Origin: Rhizocola hellebori
GTDB lineage: Bacteria > Actinomycetota > Actinomycetes > Mycobacteriales > Micromonosporaceae
Length of the DNA stretch: 64,000 nucleotides
NCBI RefSeq assembly: GCF_016862955.1
Contig: NZ_BONY01000015.1
Location: 62,001 to 126,000, forward strand
Direction: 5' to 3'
Below the pieces are notes generated by a model that saw only the letters and a program-made list of their open reading frames with translations, had not been told where the DNA came from and searched no databases. Position numbers and translations under genes: made by a program. Positions 10,859-18,657 of this stretch are shown here, in pieces (the first letter of the stretch is position 1; every line of letters begins with the position of its first letter).

Positions 10859-11362
10859 TCAAGCGATGATTGGGTCTTCACGCCGGGCGTGAAGCTGCAG
10901 GGCGAGGTCGCGAACCAGGAGAACCGCGCCGTCGACGGCCGCGGCGACCGCGGGGCTCAAGCCCATCCGCTCGCCGAGGTCGGCCGGCTCGCAACCGACG
11001 ACATAGAGGTGTTTTACGGTGCCGCCCAGCGCTTTGAGGAGGGCGAAGACCGTGTCCGGCGACATCGAATGGGCGTCCATGGCCGGGGCTTCGGAGGCCG
11101 GCAGATCGTCCAGGTCCGGCTCGATCAGGTAGACCTCCCCGGGCTCGCCGCCGCGCTGCACGGCGTCGACGAGGATCAGCCCGTCGTAGCCGTCGAGCAG
11201 CTCGTAGGCCAGGTGCATGCCGCGGATTCCGAAGTCGCGCACCTTGATGCCTTCCGGCAGCGGCGAGCCCGGATGCGTGGAAAGCCGGCTGGCCACCTCC
11301 ACCCCGAAGCCGTCGTCGCCCAGGAAGATGTTGCCGACCCCGGCCACCAGAATGCCGTTCAC
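10859..11362 (-). CDS. Hydrogenase maturation endopeptidase (HycI/HyaD family)
   Basis: A 167-residue protease that removes the C-terminal tail of the hydrogenase large subunit after nickel insertion. The GVGNIFLGDDGFG motif is at 8-20. The three expected nickel-sensing residues are Asp16, Asp66 (LVDAV) and His98 (DAHSM). The GTG start at 11362 overlaps the TGA of the upstream gene (GTGA). The longer frame to 11422 lies inside that gene and lacks similarity. Its expected substrate is the 22-residue tail of the large subunit encoded at 14859-16655. Confidence 0.92.
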   Translation of the reverse strand: MNGILVAGVGNIFLGDDGFGVEVASRLSTHPGSPLPEGIKVRDFGIRGMHLAYELLDGYDGLILVDAVQRGGEPGEVYLIEPDLDDLPASEAPAMDAHSMSPDTVFALLKALGGTVKHLYVVGCEPADLGERMGLSPAVAAAVDGAVLLVRDLALQLHARREDPIIA

Positions 11363-12606
11363 GCGTTGTCTCCCAGAAGCTCTACCTCTTCCGGGCTGAA
11401 ATACAGGTAGCGGCCTTGCCACTGGAGCAGGTCACCGGCGGGATCGTCCTCCAGCGTCACGGCGAGATGGGTGGCACCGTCTACATCGGACAGAACGGCT
11501 TCGACAAGCGCGGTGCGGTCGCGCAGGAACATGTCCTGGGCATCTGTACCGCTTTCGCGTGGGCGCAGCCGCACCCGGCTGCCACGGCCGGCCTCACCGC
11601 CGGGCACGGCGATCCGATCGGTTTCCGGTGACACCGAGCTGTCCGCGCCCGGGTCCCACCAGGGGACCGGGACGGTGGCGGCCTCCGGTTCGCCGACGCG
11701 GCGCAGATAGCGGATGGCGCCGTGCAGACGGTCGAGCAACTCCGGCGGCATCGACTCGACGCGGTCGATGATTTCGGCCGAGCGCGCGTCGGTGGCCCGC
11801 GCCTCGTGCTTCTCGTCATCGGTGAGCGTCAGCGTGCGCAGCACCAGCATCTCGTCCATCTCGGTGGCGTCGCACAGGTCCCCGGGACTTTCGGGGGCGA
11901 TCTGCGGGTAGTCGTACAGGATGATGGGCGAGGAGAGCATCACGTCCGTGCGTCCCTCACCCACCAAGACAGGAAAGGTGTGCTCGTTGACGCAGGAGGC
12001 GACGGCGGGCTTGGCCCACTCGGGCGGCTCCAGCAGCGAGACGAAGGTCGCGCCGGTCACCGCGAGCAGAGAGTGGGCGGTGATCAGGCTGTGCCGCAAC
12101 AGGTCTGGGCGATCCAGCGGGGCCGGATCGCAGCCGGACGTGTTGGTCACCTCGATGCGTAGCCGCATCAAGCCATAGGGGCCCTCCAGCGGGTAGCCGG
12201 TGACATGCACCTCGCCGGACAGCGGCCACCGCTGCCGGGTGGTCGTGCCATCGGAGTCGACCCCGGCGTCGATGGTGAACGGAATGGTCACGTCCACCCC
12301 GGCCGGGTCCAGCGCCACCCAGGCGGGCACCTCGCGCAGCACGCCCTCGTCCCAGACCGGCTCGCTCCAGCGGCGTTGTAGCTGAAGGAAACGCAGCACC
12401 AGGTCGAGCTCCGCCTTGTCGCCGAGCTCGATCAGGCACTCGGTCACCTGACGGTGCGGCTCGTCATGGCCGGATGGGAAGATCACGCCGAACTGCCAGC
12501 GGATCTGGTTCTTCTGCGCCGACGCGCGGTACGGGTAGAGCACGTATCCCTCAAGGAGGATCGTGTCCGCCACCTGCTGAGCCAGCTCGGTGCTCACGAC
12601 CGACAC
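11359..12606 (-). CDS. Conserved hydrogenase-locus protein, function unknown
   Basis: A 415-residue soluble protein without signal peptide, membrane span or cysteine cluster. I do not recognise a catalytic family. The N-terminal two thirds looks like a beta-rich domain (VTIPFTIDAGVD, MRLRIEVTNTSG). The C-terminal part is helical (ELLDRLHGAIRYLRR) and ends in an acidic segment. It sits between the DUF6893 peptide and the endopeptidase, overlapping the latter by four bases. That tight coupling to maturation genes implies a role specific to this type of hydrogenase, for example assembly or electron-transfer coupling. Confidence 0.7.
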   Translation of the reverse strand: MSVVSTELAQQVADTILLEGYVLYPYRASAQKNQIRWQFGVIFPSGHDEPHRQVTECLIELGDKAELDLVLRFLQLQRRWSEPVWDEGVLREVPAWVALDPAGVDVTIPFTIDAGVDSDGTTTRQRWPLSGEVHVTGYPLEGPYGLMRLRIEVTNTSGCDPAPLDRPDLLRHSLITAHSLLAVTGATFVSLLEPPEWAKPAVASCVNEHTFPVLVGEGRTDVMLSSPIILYDYPQIAPESPGDLCDATEMDEMLVLRTLTLTDDEKHEARATDARSAEIIDRVESMPPELLDRLHGAIRYLRRVGEPEAATVPVPWWDPGADSSVSPETDRIAVPGGEAGRGSRVRLRPRESGTDAQDMFLRDRTALVEAVLSDVDGATHLAVTLEDDPAGDLLQWQGRYLYFSPEEVELLGDNA

Positions 12607-12670
12607 GATACCGACATATTGTCAGCGAACTGGCAAATGGGACGGCGACGCGCGGACGGCCGGGCGTCGC

Positions 12671-12775
12671 TCACATATTGCGCATTCGCAAATACCGGCG
12701 GATGTCCGGCAGCGAGGTGTAGACCACCGCCGCGACCCCGATGACCACCGCCGAGATGACGAGCTTCTTGAACAT
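12671..12775 (-). CDS. DUF6893-like 34-residue membrane peptide
   Basis: A tiny 34-residue protein starting MFKKLVISAV. A Lys-Lys pair is followed by one membrane span (about residues 5-21) and a basic tail (IRRYLRMR), so it is probably a single-pass peptide with the basic tail in the cytoplasm. It resembles the small DUF6893 proteins annotated beside actinobacterial hydrogenases. It lies five bases after the DUF6084 gene in the same direction. Its size suggests a membrane anchor or small subunit for the hydrogenase, but this is inference. Confidence 0.7.
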   Translation of the reverse strand: MFKKLVISAVVIGVAAVVYTSLPDIRRYLRMRNM

Positions 12776-12780
12776 CCGCC

Positions 12781-13410
12781 TCAGATCCTCTCCGCCAACA
12801 GCGCTTGCACGGCTTCGTTCCACGTCACCAAAGCGCGGCTTGACTTGAACGCGGCCAGCGCATCCAAGGTGTCCCGGCGCAGCCGCAACCATCCTGCGTC
12901 GGGGAAGTACATGTCCATGATCTCCCGCCAGACCGCCACCGGCAGCCGATACGCGCATTCGCAGTGCCACGGCACCTGTTCGATCAGCAGGCCGGTCGGC
13001 CCCTGGTGAAAGACCGTGCCACTGAACAGAAGCAGCATGGGCACCAGCCCGTCGTCCAGCGAGGCGAAATAGCGGCTCCCGGCGACCTCGAGGTCGTAGG
13101 AGCAGGGGATCGGAATGTCGATCTCGATGCTGTCGCTGAACGTCGGCACCATGACCGTCAACGTGGTGAGGTGCAAGGGTTTGAGGGTCTCGCCCCAGCG
13201 GGAGGGGTCGCCGAACAAGTCGTGCAGCCGCTGCCCCTCCTTGGCCGAGTAGCGCCGCTGGGCGGGCAGGATCTGGATCTGGCAGCGCAGCGCGATCGCG
13301 CCCACCCTCACCCCGGTGCGCTCGGTCACCCGCAGGCGCAGCGTCAGCGTGGGCACAGCCGCGTGCGGGGTCGCCCGCGCCCCCACACATTCGAAGCTCA
13401 GCTCACCCAT
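12781..13410 (-). CDS. DUF6084 family hydrogenase-associated protein
   Basis: A 209-residue protein starting MGELSFECVG. The start shares one base with the stop of the DUF5947 gene (TGATG), which rules out the longer Arg-rich extension to 13512. The sequence alternates hydrophobic strands and short loops (LTLRLRVTE, IALRCQIQIL, LTTLTVMVP) and contains a WHCECAYRLP segment with two cysteines. It is found in actinobacterial group 1h hydrogenase operons and has no known biochemical function. Coupling to DUF5947 and DUF6893 suggests the three products act together. Confidence 0.8.
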   Translation of the reverse strand: MGELSFECVGARATPHAAVPTLTLRLRVTERTGVRVGAIALRCQIQILPAQRRYSAKEGQRLHDLFGDPSRWGETLKPLHLTTLTVMVPTFSDSIEIDIPIPCSYDLEVAGSRYFASLDDGLVPMLLLFSGTVFHQGPTGLLIEQVPWHCECAYRLPVAVWREIMDMYFPDAGWLRLRRDTLDALAAFKSSRALVTWNEAVQALLAERI

Positions 13411-14270
13411 CAGTGCCGCCCGCGGGTGACCGGGGCGGCGCGCTCGGCCAGCTCGCCAAAGAAGTCCGCCACGGCCTGCCAGAGCTCCTCGCCACCGCCG
13501 AATCCCTTCCACTTCAACCGAACTCGGCCCACCAGGTCATAGCAGGCGTCGATGGGGATCAGGTATCCGTCGAAACGTTCGCCGTCGCGGCGCAGCAGCA
13601 CCGCCTCGACGTCGGGCCGCACCTCCGCGAACCCCGGGTTGGCTTGCATCACCTGATCCCAGATGCCAAGCGGCAGCAGGGATTCGGTGGCGCCGGCGGG
13701 GCTGGGGTAGAACGCGACCGGCTCGGTCGAGTTTGATTGGGCGAACACGAACACCACCCCCACCGGAATCGCCAGCTCGTCCCATTGCGCCTGGGTGAGC
13801 TGGAAGGCGGGGTCGTGCAGATACCGCTCGGGCACGGGCCGGTACCGGCCGGCGGCCGCGCCTTCGGGCTCGAAGAGGAAGAAGCAGGCGCGGCAGCAGC
13901 ACATCAGCGAACGCGAAGTCATGTCCACCAGGTGGGTGTGCCGGTCGGGCAGGCGCTGTGCGCACATCTCGCACCGCTCACCCACCCGCGCCGGGCTTGC
14001 GCGGTAGTCAGCGGAAAGGCTTTCCGCGGCAGCGCCCTGCGCCTCCGAGCCGCTTTCCCTGGCGGCGTGGGCGGTGGCTGTGCCGCCTGCCGCGGTGGCG
14101 TGAGCAGTGGCTGTGCCGCCTGCCGCGGTGGCGTGAGCGGTGGCCGAGCCGCCTTCCGCGGTGGCGTGAGCGGTGGCCGAGCCGCCTTCCGCGAGGGCGG
14201 GTGCGGTGGCCGTGCCGACTTCCCCAACGGGCACGGGCCGCACGAACCGGCGCAGTCCGGTCTGCGTCAC
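13410..14270 (-). CDS. DUF5947 family hydrogenase-associated protein
   Basis: A 286-residue protein with a GTG start overlapping the NifU-like stop (GTGA). Residues about 20-70 are an in-frame array of 11-residue Ala/Thr/Gly/His-rich repeats that is not expected in the family. The conserved part begins near residue 85 with a CEMC pair followed by a CCCRAC cluster, a pattern suited to zinc or an Fe-S cluster. DUF5947 accompanies group 1h hydrogenases, with no known function. The cysteine cluster makes an electron-transfer or metal-handling role plausible. Confidence 0.8.
   Translation of the reverse strand: MTQTGLRRFVRPVPVGEVGTATAPALAEGGSATAHATAEGGSATAHATAAGGTATAHATAAGGTATAHAARESGSEAQGAAAESLSADYRASPARVGERCEMCAQRLPDRHTHLVDMTSRSLMCCCRACFFLFEPEGAAAGRYRPVPERYLHDPAFQLTQAQWDELAIPVGVVFVFAQSNSTEPVAFYPSPAGATESLLPLGIWDQVMQANPGFAEVRPDVEAVLLRRDGERFDGYLIPIDACYDLVGRVRLKWKGFGGGEELWQAVADFFGELAERAAPVTRGRH
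14061..14213 (-). repeat. 33-bp in-frame tandem repeat in DUF5947 gene
   Basis: About four and a half imperfect copies of a 33-base unit encode the 11-residue unit AHATAEGGSAT and its variant AHATAAGGTAT. The units keep the reading frame and lie in a low-complexity N-terminal extension. Spacers are absent, so this is a coding minisatellite, not a CRISPR. Confidence 0.85.
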
Positions 14271-14866
14271 CGGTTCACCACCGACGCCCGATCGCGAAAT
14301 AGTGACTCCACCGGGATGAGGGTGGGCGCTTTCGGAGACTCGATCTGCTCGACCTCCACCGCGGTCACGTCGGCGACCGCGTCGAGGATGGCTTCCTCCA
14401 GCCGTTGCCGGTCACCGGATCCGCCCGAGCCGCAGCCGCCCGAGCCGCAACCGGAGGCGGCGGCGGTCCACCGCAACCGGACCGCGCCGGCATCGCTGAC
14501 CGCGAGCAGCTCGACCTTTGGTGCGGGCTGGGCGAGCGAGGGCACGACGCGATCGAGGACCGCTTGCACCCTGGTGCGCAGATCAAGCGGGTGCAGCCCA
14601 TGCAGCACCAGCAGTCCTGACACGAGCTCGTCGGAAATCATCAGGCCGGTGATGCGGGCGGCTTCGGCGGGGGACTGTTCGCCGACGATCGAAACGATGC
14701 GGTTCAGACCTTCGCCGTAGAGCTCGACGAGCAGACCCACCAGCTCTTCGGCGTGCATGCGCAGCTGCGGCTCGGCGGTGGAGGCCAGCGAGTCGAGCAG
14801 CTGCTCGACCCGCCGGCCCGTTTCCCGGATGTCCGGGGCCGCCGGTATTACCGCCCGCTCAGCCAT
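14267..14866 (-). CDS. NifU-like C-terminal domain protein
   Basis: A 199-residue protein related to the C-terminal domain of NifU, which transfers Fe-S clusters. The N-terminal half (about 15-115) is helical. The NifU-like part includes a Gly/Cys loop with Cys140 and Cys145 spaced C-x4-C rather than the usual C-x2-C, followed by a helix LEEAILDAVAD and strand TAVEVEQI. The start MAERAVIP at 14866 overlaps the large-subunit stop by eight bases. It is likely to supply or repair clusters of the hydrogenase small subunit. The altered cysteine spacing leaves real cluster binding unproven. Confidence 0.8.
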   Translation of the reverse strand: MAERAVIPAAPDIRETGRRVEQLLDSLASTAEPQLRMHAEELVGLLVELYGEGLNRIVSIVGEQSPAEAARITGLMISDELVSGLLVLHGLHPLDLRTRVQAVLDRVVPSLAQPAPKVELLAVSDAGAVRLRWTAAASGCGSGGCGSGGSGDRQRLEEAILDAVADVTAVEVEQIESPKAPTLIPVESLFRDRASVVNR

Positions 14867-16655
14867 TGCCGGTGAACGCGGTTGGTGTGTGCAGCTTCTG
14901 CAGGGTCTTGCCGCCGCCCAGATACATGTGGACGCCACACGGCAGGCAGGGGTCGAAACTTCGTACCGCCCGCATGATGTCGATGCCTTTGAAGGTTTCC
15001 GGCGGGTTCTCCTCGAAGATCGGCGTGTTCTGCACCGCGTCCTCGTAGGGGCCGGGTGTTCCGTAGGAGTCGCGAACGCTTGCGTTCCAAGGCGTCGGCG
15101 GGTAGGGGTGATAGTTGGCGATCTTCCCGTCGCGGATCACCATATGGTGCGACAGCACGCCGCGCACCGCCTCGGTGAAGCCGACGCTGGCCGCCTCCTG
15201 GGGCACCTTGAACGTCTCCCACGTTTTGGTCTTGCCCGCGCGCACCTCGGCCAGCGCCTGCTCGGCGAAATGCAGCGCGCTCGCCGCGGCGTAGGCCTGG
15301 AAGTAGGTGCGGGCCCGGTTGCGCTCGATGGCGTTGCTGAGCCAGTTGCCCTGCTTGTCTTTGGGCGGCGTCCACTCGAACCTGGCTTCCGGCTTGAGCA
15401 TGGTGCGCGGCAGGTTGATGACGACGCTGTGCCCGGTGGCCTGGACGTAGTCATTGTTGACCAGACCGGCCAGCGCGGTCGCCCACAGCCGGGCGATGGG
15501 ACCGCCGCCGGTGTCCAGGGCCAGGTGGTCCTTGCCGTCGAACCAGCGCGGCGACATCACCCAGCTGTACTTGTCGTCGAAGTCGCGGCGCTGTGGCTGC
15601 GGGATGGTGTGCTGGTTCCACGGGTGCCGCTCGTCGATCGCGTTGCCGAGCGCGTCGTGGGTGACGAACTTTTCCTTGCCGGCCCAGTCGTCGTAATAGG
15701 AACTGCCGAGCAGGATGCGCATGCCGACGTTGATGTCGACGAGGCTTGTGGTGACCAGCTTTCCGTCGACGACCACGCCCGGGGTCACGAACATCTTGCG
15801 GCCCCAGTTGGCCATGTTCTCGTAGCGGAAGTCGCAATACTCCGGGTCGTTGAAACTTCCCCAGCACCCCAACAGAACCCGGCGCCGGCCCACCTCTTCG
15901 TAGCCGGGCAGCGCCTCGTAGAAGAAGTTGAACAGGTCGTCGTGCATGGGCACGACCCGCTTCATGAACTCGACGTACTTCATCAGCCGGGTCATGTAGT
16001 CGGTGAAAAGCTGAATGGTCGCGACCGTGCCGACGCCGCCCGGGTAGAGCGTGGAGGGGTGCACGTGGCGTCCCTCCATGAGACAGAACATTTCTCTGGT
16101 GTACCGGCTCACCTGCAGCGCTTCGCGATAGAACTCGCCGCTGAGCGGGTTGAGCGCGCGCATGATCTCGCCGATTGTCTTGTAGCCGTGGGCTTCCGCG
16201 CCCGGGCTCGCGGTGCGGTCGGCGAGGTCGAGCACGCCCGGGTTGGTCTCGCGCACCATCCGCTCGCAGTAGTCGACCCCGACCAGGTTCTCCTGGAAGA
16301 TGTTGTGGTCGAACATGTATTCGGCGGCCTCGCCGAGATTGATGATCCACTCACCGAGCGCGGGCGGGCGTACCCCATAGGCCATGTTCTGGTTGTAAAC
16401 CGAGCAGGTGGCGTGATTGTCGCCGCAGATGCCGCAGATCCGGCTGGTGATGAAATGCGCGTCGCGCGGATCCTTGCCCTTCATGAAGATGCTGTAGCCG
16501 CGGAAGATGGAGGAGGTGCTGTAGCACTCCGCCACCCTCTTCTCGGTGAAGTCGATTTTCGTATAGATGCCAAGGCTTCCGACGATCCGGGTGATCGGAT
16601 CCCAGGCCATCTCGATCAGACCGTCACCAGGCCGGTCTGATTTGGTTTTTGCCAT
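14859..16655 (-). CDS. hhyL: [NiFe]-hydrogenase large subunit, group 1h
   Basis: A 598-residue catalytic subunit of an actinobacterial-type high-affinity uptake hydrogenase. The nickel-site motifs are RICGICGDNHATCS (Cys74, Cys77) and DPCLPCGVH (Cys570, Cys573). His576 is the expected cleavage point, leaving a 22-residue tail for the endopeptidase at 10859-11362. The start MAKTKSD is set by a strong AGGAGG site a few bases upstream of 16655. The longer open frame runs into the small-subunit gene and is not coding. This group oxidises H2 at atmospheric levels and tolerates oxygen. Confidence 0.96.
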   Translation of the reverse strand: MAKTKSDRPGDGLIEMAWDPITRIVGSLGIYTKIDFTEKRVAECYSTSSIFRGYSIFMKGKDPRDAHFITSRICGICGDNHATCSVYNQNMAYGVRPPALGEWIINLGEAAEYMFDHNIFQENLVGVDYCERMVRETNPGVLDLADRTASPGAEAHGYKTIGEIMRALNPLSGEFYREALQVSRYTREMFCLMEGRHVHPSTLYPGGVGTVATIQLFTDYMTRLMKYVEFMKRVVPMHDDLFNFFYEALPGYEEVGRRRVLLGCWGSFNDPEYCDFRYENMANWGRKMFVTPGVVVDGKLVTTSLVDINVGMRILLGSSYYDDWAGKEKFVTHDALGNAIDERHPWNQHTIPQPQRRDFDDKYSWVMSPRWFDGKDHLALDTGGGPIARLWATALAGLVNNDYVQATGHSVVINLPRTMLKPEARFEWTPPKDKQGNWLSNAIERNRARTYFQAYAAASALHFAEQALAEVRAGKTKTWETFKVPQEAASVGFTEAVRGVLSHHMVIRDGKIANYHPYPPTPWNASVRDSYGTPGPYEDAVQNTPIFEENPPETFKGIDIMRAVRSFDPCLPCGVHMYLGGGKTLQKLHTPTAFTGNG

Positions 16656-16701
16656 GCTTATGTTCCTCCTAGAGACCATTGCCGAGTTTCGAAAGCGCGG
16701 A

Positions 16702-17745
16702 TCACCACCGAGGGAGATATCCGGTGAGCAGTTCGGTGCCGCGGCGGCGCCACTTCGGCTCCTGGTCAACGGTCTTGGCGGTCACGCTGCGCAGCTTGCG
16801 GATCGCACCGCCATAGACGCTGCTGGCAGCCGTGGAAATCTTCGCTCCGGGTGGCTCATCCATGAAGGGCATGAACTTGTCCGGGAACCCGGGCATGGTG
16901 CAGCCGATGCAGATGCCGCCGACGTTCGGGCACCCGCCTAGGCCGTTCATCCAGCCTCGCTTGGGGACGTTGCACTTCACGACCGGCCCCCAGCAGCCGA
17001 TCTTGACGAGGCACTTCGGCGACCCGTATTCGTGGGTGAAGTCACCCTGCTCGTAGTAGCCCGCCCGGTCGCAGCCCTCGTGGACGGTCTGGCCGAACAG
17101 CCACATCGGGCGGTGCGCGTCATCCAGTGGGATCATCGGCGCCTGACCGGTGGCCTGATAAAGCAGATACAGCAACGTTTCTGACATGTTGTCCGGCTGC
17201 ACCGGGCAGCCCGGCACGCACACCACCGGAATACCGGCCCGGGTGGTGAAGTCCCAGCCGAGATAGTCGAGCACGCCCATCGCGCCGGTCGGGTTGCCGG
17301 CCATCGCGTGGATGCCGCCGTAGGTGGCGCACGTGCCGGCCGCGACGACGACCAAAGCCTTGCGCGCCAACCGATCCAGCCACTCGCTGGTGGTCATCGG
17401 CTGGCCGGTCTCGGGGTTGTTGCCGAACCCGCACCAATAGCCCGCCGACTTTATCGACTCGTTCGGGATCGAGCCCTCGACCACCAGCACGAACTGGCCC
17501 AGCTCACCGCGATCGGCTTTGTGGAACCATTCGATGAAGGTGTCGGCGCCCTGTTCCGGGCCGCACTCGAAGTCGATCAGTGGCCAGTGCACGGCGAGCT
17601 TGGGCAACCCGGGCAGCGCCCCGAGGACGATCTCCTCGATGCTGGGCTGGGTGGCGGCGGTCAGCGAGACCGAGTCGCCGTCACAGCTGAGCCCCGCGTT
17701 GATCCAAAGCAGATGCACCACACCTTCATCGGTGGTCGTCGTCAT
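16702..17745 (-). CDS. hhyS: [NiFe]-hydrogenase small subunit, group 1h
   Basis: A 347-residue Fe-S subunit. The proximal-cluster motif is C21-D-G-D24 in GLSCDGDS. In place of the usual CxxC it offers Asp as the fourth ligand, the hallmark of the actinobacterial-type enzyme whose structure was solved from Ralstonia. Further ligands lie in GTCATYGG, VPGCPVQP, HEGCDR, SPKCLVKIGCWGP and GGCPNVGGICIGC. There is no Tat signal, so the enzyme stays in the cytoplasm, as in this group. The ATG at 17745 overlaps the upstream SIS stop by four bases. The large subunit follows after 46 bases. Confidence 0.96.
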   Translation of the reverse strand: MTTTTDEGVVHLLWINAGLSCDGDSVSLTAATQPSIEEIVLGALPGLPKLAVHWPLIDFECGPEQGADTFIEWFHKADRGELGQFVLVVEGSIPNESIKSAGYWCGFGNNPETGQPMTTSEWLDRLARKALVVVAAGTCATYGGIHAMAGNPTGAMGVLDYLGWDFTTRAGIPVVCVPGCPVQPDNMSETLLYLLYQATGQAPMIPLDDAHRPMWLFGQTVHEGCDRAGYYEQGDFTHEYGSPKCLVKIGCWGPVVKCNVPKRGWMNGLGGCPNVGGICIGCTMPGFPDKFMPFMDEPPGAKISTAASSVYGGAIRKLRSVTAKTVDQEPKWRRRGTELLTGYLPRW

Positions 17746-18446
17746 GATGTGCAACCTCCAACTTCAGACTCTGATGCCACGAGCTGCCGCTGGGTCAGTT
17801 CCCAGAGCAGGTGGTAGAGGGTCGTCTGGACTTCCTGGATGCGGTGAATCGAGGAGGAAGGGACTACGAACAGGAAGTCGACCAGCCCGGCGGTGGCCAT
17901 CGCGCCGCCGTCGTAACCGGCCAGACCGACCGTGAGCATGCCCAGCCGCCGGGCCTCACCGAAGGCGCGCACCACGTTGGCGGAGCCGCCGCTGGCGGAC
18001 AGCCCGAAAGCGACATCGCCCGCCTTGGCGAGGGCGGCCAGCTGCCGCGCGAAGACCAGGTCGAAGCCGACGTCGTTGCTGAGCGCGGTGACCAGCGCTA
18101 TGTCGTTGGTCAGCGATATGGCCGGTACGGGCCAGCCGCGCGCCGGGTGCAGGAAGATCGTGGCGACCTGCTGGGCGTCGCAACTGCTGCCACCGTTGCC
18201 GAACGTGAACAGCCGCCCGCCCCGCCCGGCCGCGGTGGCGATCGCCTGCGCGCAGGCCGCCAGCTGATCGCCGCAGGACTCCACCATCTCCCGCCGCAGA
18301 TCGACGATTTCTGTCGCCTTGCGCGCCACGGATTCGGTCAGGGCGGCAAGCACTTCATGCCGTTCTGCGGGCGAACCCGCAGGTGTGCCATCGTCGGCCA
18401 GGAACGGATAGAGCGCTTGCAAACCGGCTCGCTGAACCTCAGACAT
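17742..18446 (-). CDS. SIS-domain protein, GmhA-like, degenerate metal site
   Basis: A 234-residue sugar isomerase (SIS) domain protein like D-sedoheptulose-7-phosphate isomerase GmhA. The phosphate-binding loop FGNGGSS is at 82-88. Against E. coli GmhA, the metal ligands His61 and Glu65 align with Gln93 and Ile97, so the N-terminal half of the metal site is lost. The C-terminal IQEVQTTLYH keeps the Gln172 and His180 equivalents. A second SIS gene one position upstream shows the reverse pattern. It overlaps the HypC-like gene by eight bases and the small-subunit gene by four. Its role in the hydrogenase operon is unknown. Confidence 0.85.
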   Translation of the reverse strand: MSEVQRAGLQALYPFLADDGTPAGSPAERHEVLAALTESVARKATEIVDLRREMVESCGDQLAACAQAIATAAGRGGRLFTFGNGGSSCDAQQVATIFLHPARGWPVPAISLTNDIALVTALSNDVGFDLVFARQLAALAKAGDVAFGLSASGGSANVVRAFGEARRLGMLTVGLAGYDGGAMATAGLVDFLFVVPSSSIHRIQEVQTTLYHLLWELTQRQLVASESEVGGCTS

Positions 18447-18657
18447 CGTGCCCGCCCACCATCCCGATGGCTTCCCCGGCGTGGACCAGAACCGTGTCGC
18501 CGACCCGGGCGTCCACCAGCGCCACGCTGACCTGCTGCACGGTGCCGGCAAGGCGCACCAGGGCCATTTCCGCGTCGTCCAGCCGCAGCACCTCGGCGGG
18601 CGCGGCATAGTCCGAACAGGTCACGCAGACGTCGTCGGGGCAGTCGGCGGCGGTCAT
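18439..18657 (-). CDS. HypC/HupF-like small protein, second copy
   Basis: A 72-residue member of the HypC chaperone family. The family cysteine sits in DVCVTCSD (positions 11 and 14) rather than at position 2 as in classical HypC. The rest (VLRLDDAEMALVRL, VGDTVLVHAGEAIGM) follows the OB-fold HypC pattern. It overlaps both flanking SIS genes (eight and four bases). With the canonical hypC at 10105-10416 the operon has two such proteins. This one may serve cofactor transfer specific to the group 1h large subunit or bind a different client. Confidence 0.85.
   Translation of the reverse strand: MTAADCPDDVCVTCSDYAAPAEVLRLDDAEMALVRLAGTVQQVSVALVDARVGDTVLVHAGEAIGMVGGHDV

Noticed and set aside
14061-14213. 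CRISPR-like repeat array
   Set aside because: Units are contiguous, in frame and without spacers, inside a coding sequence.
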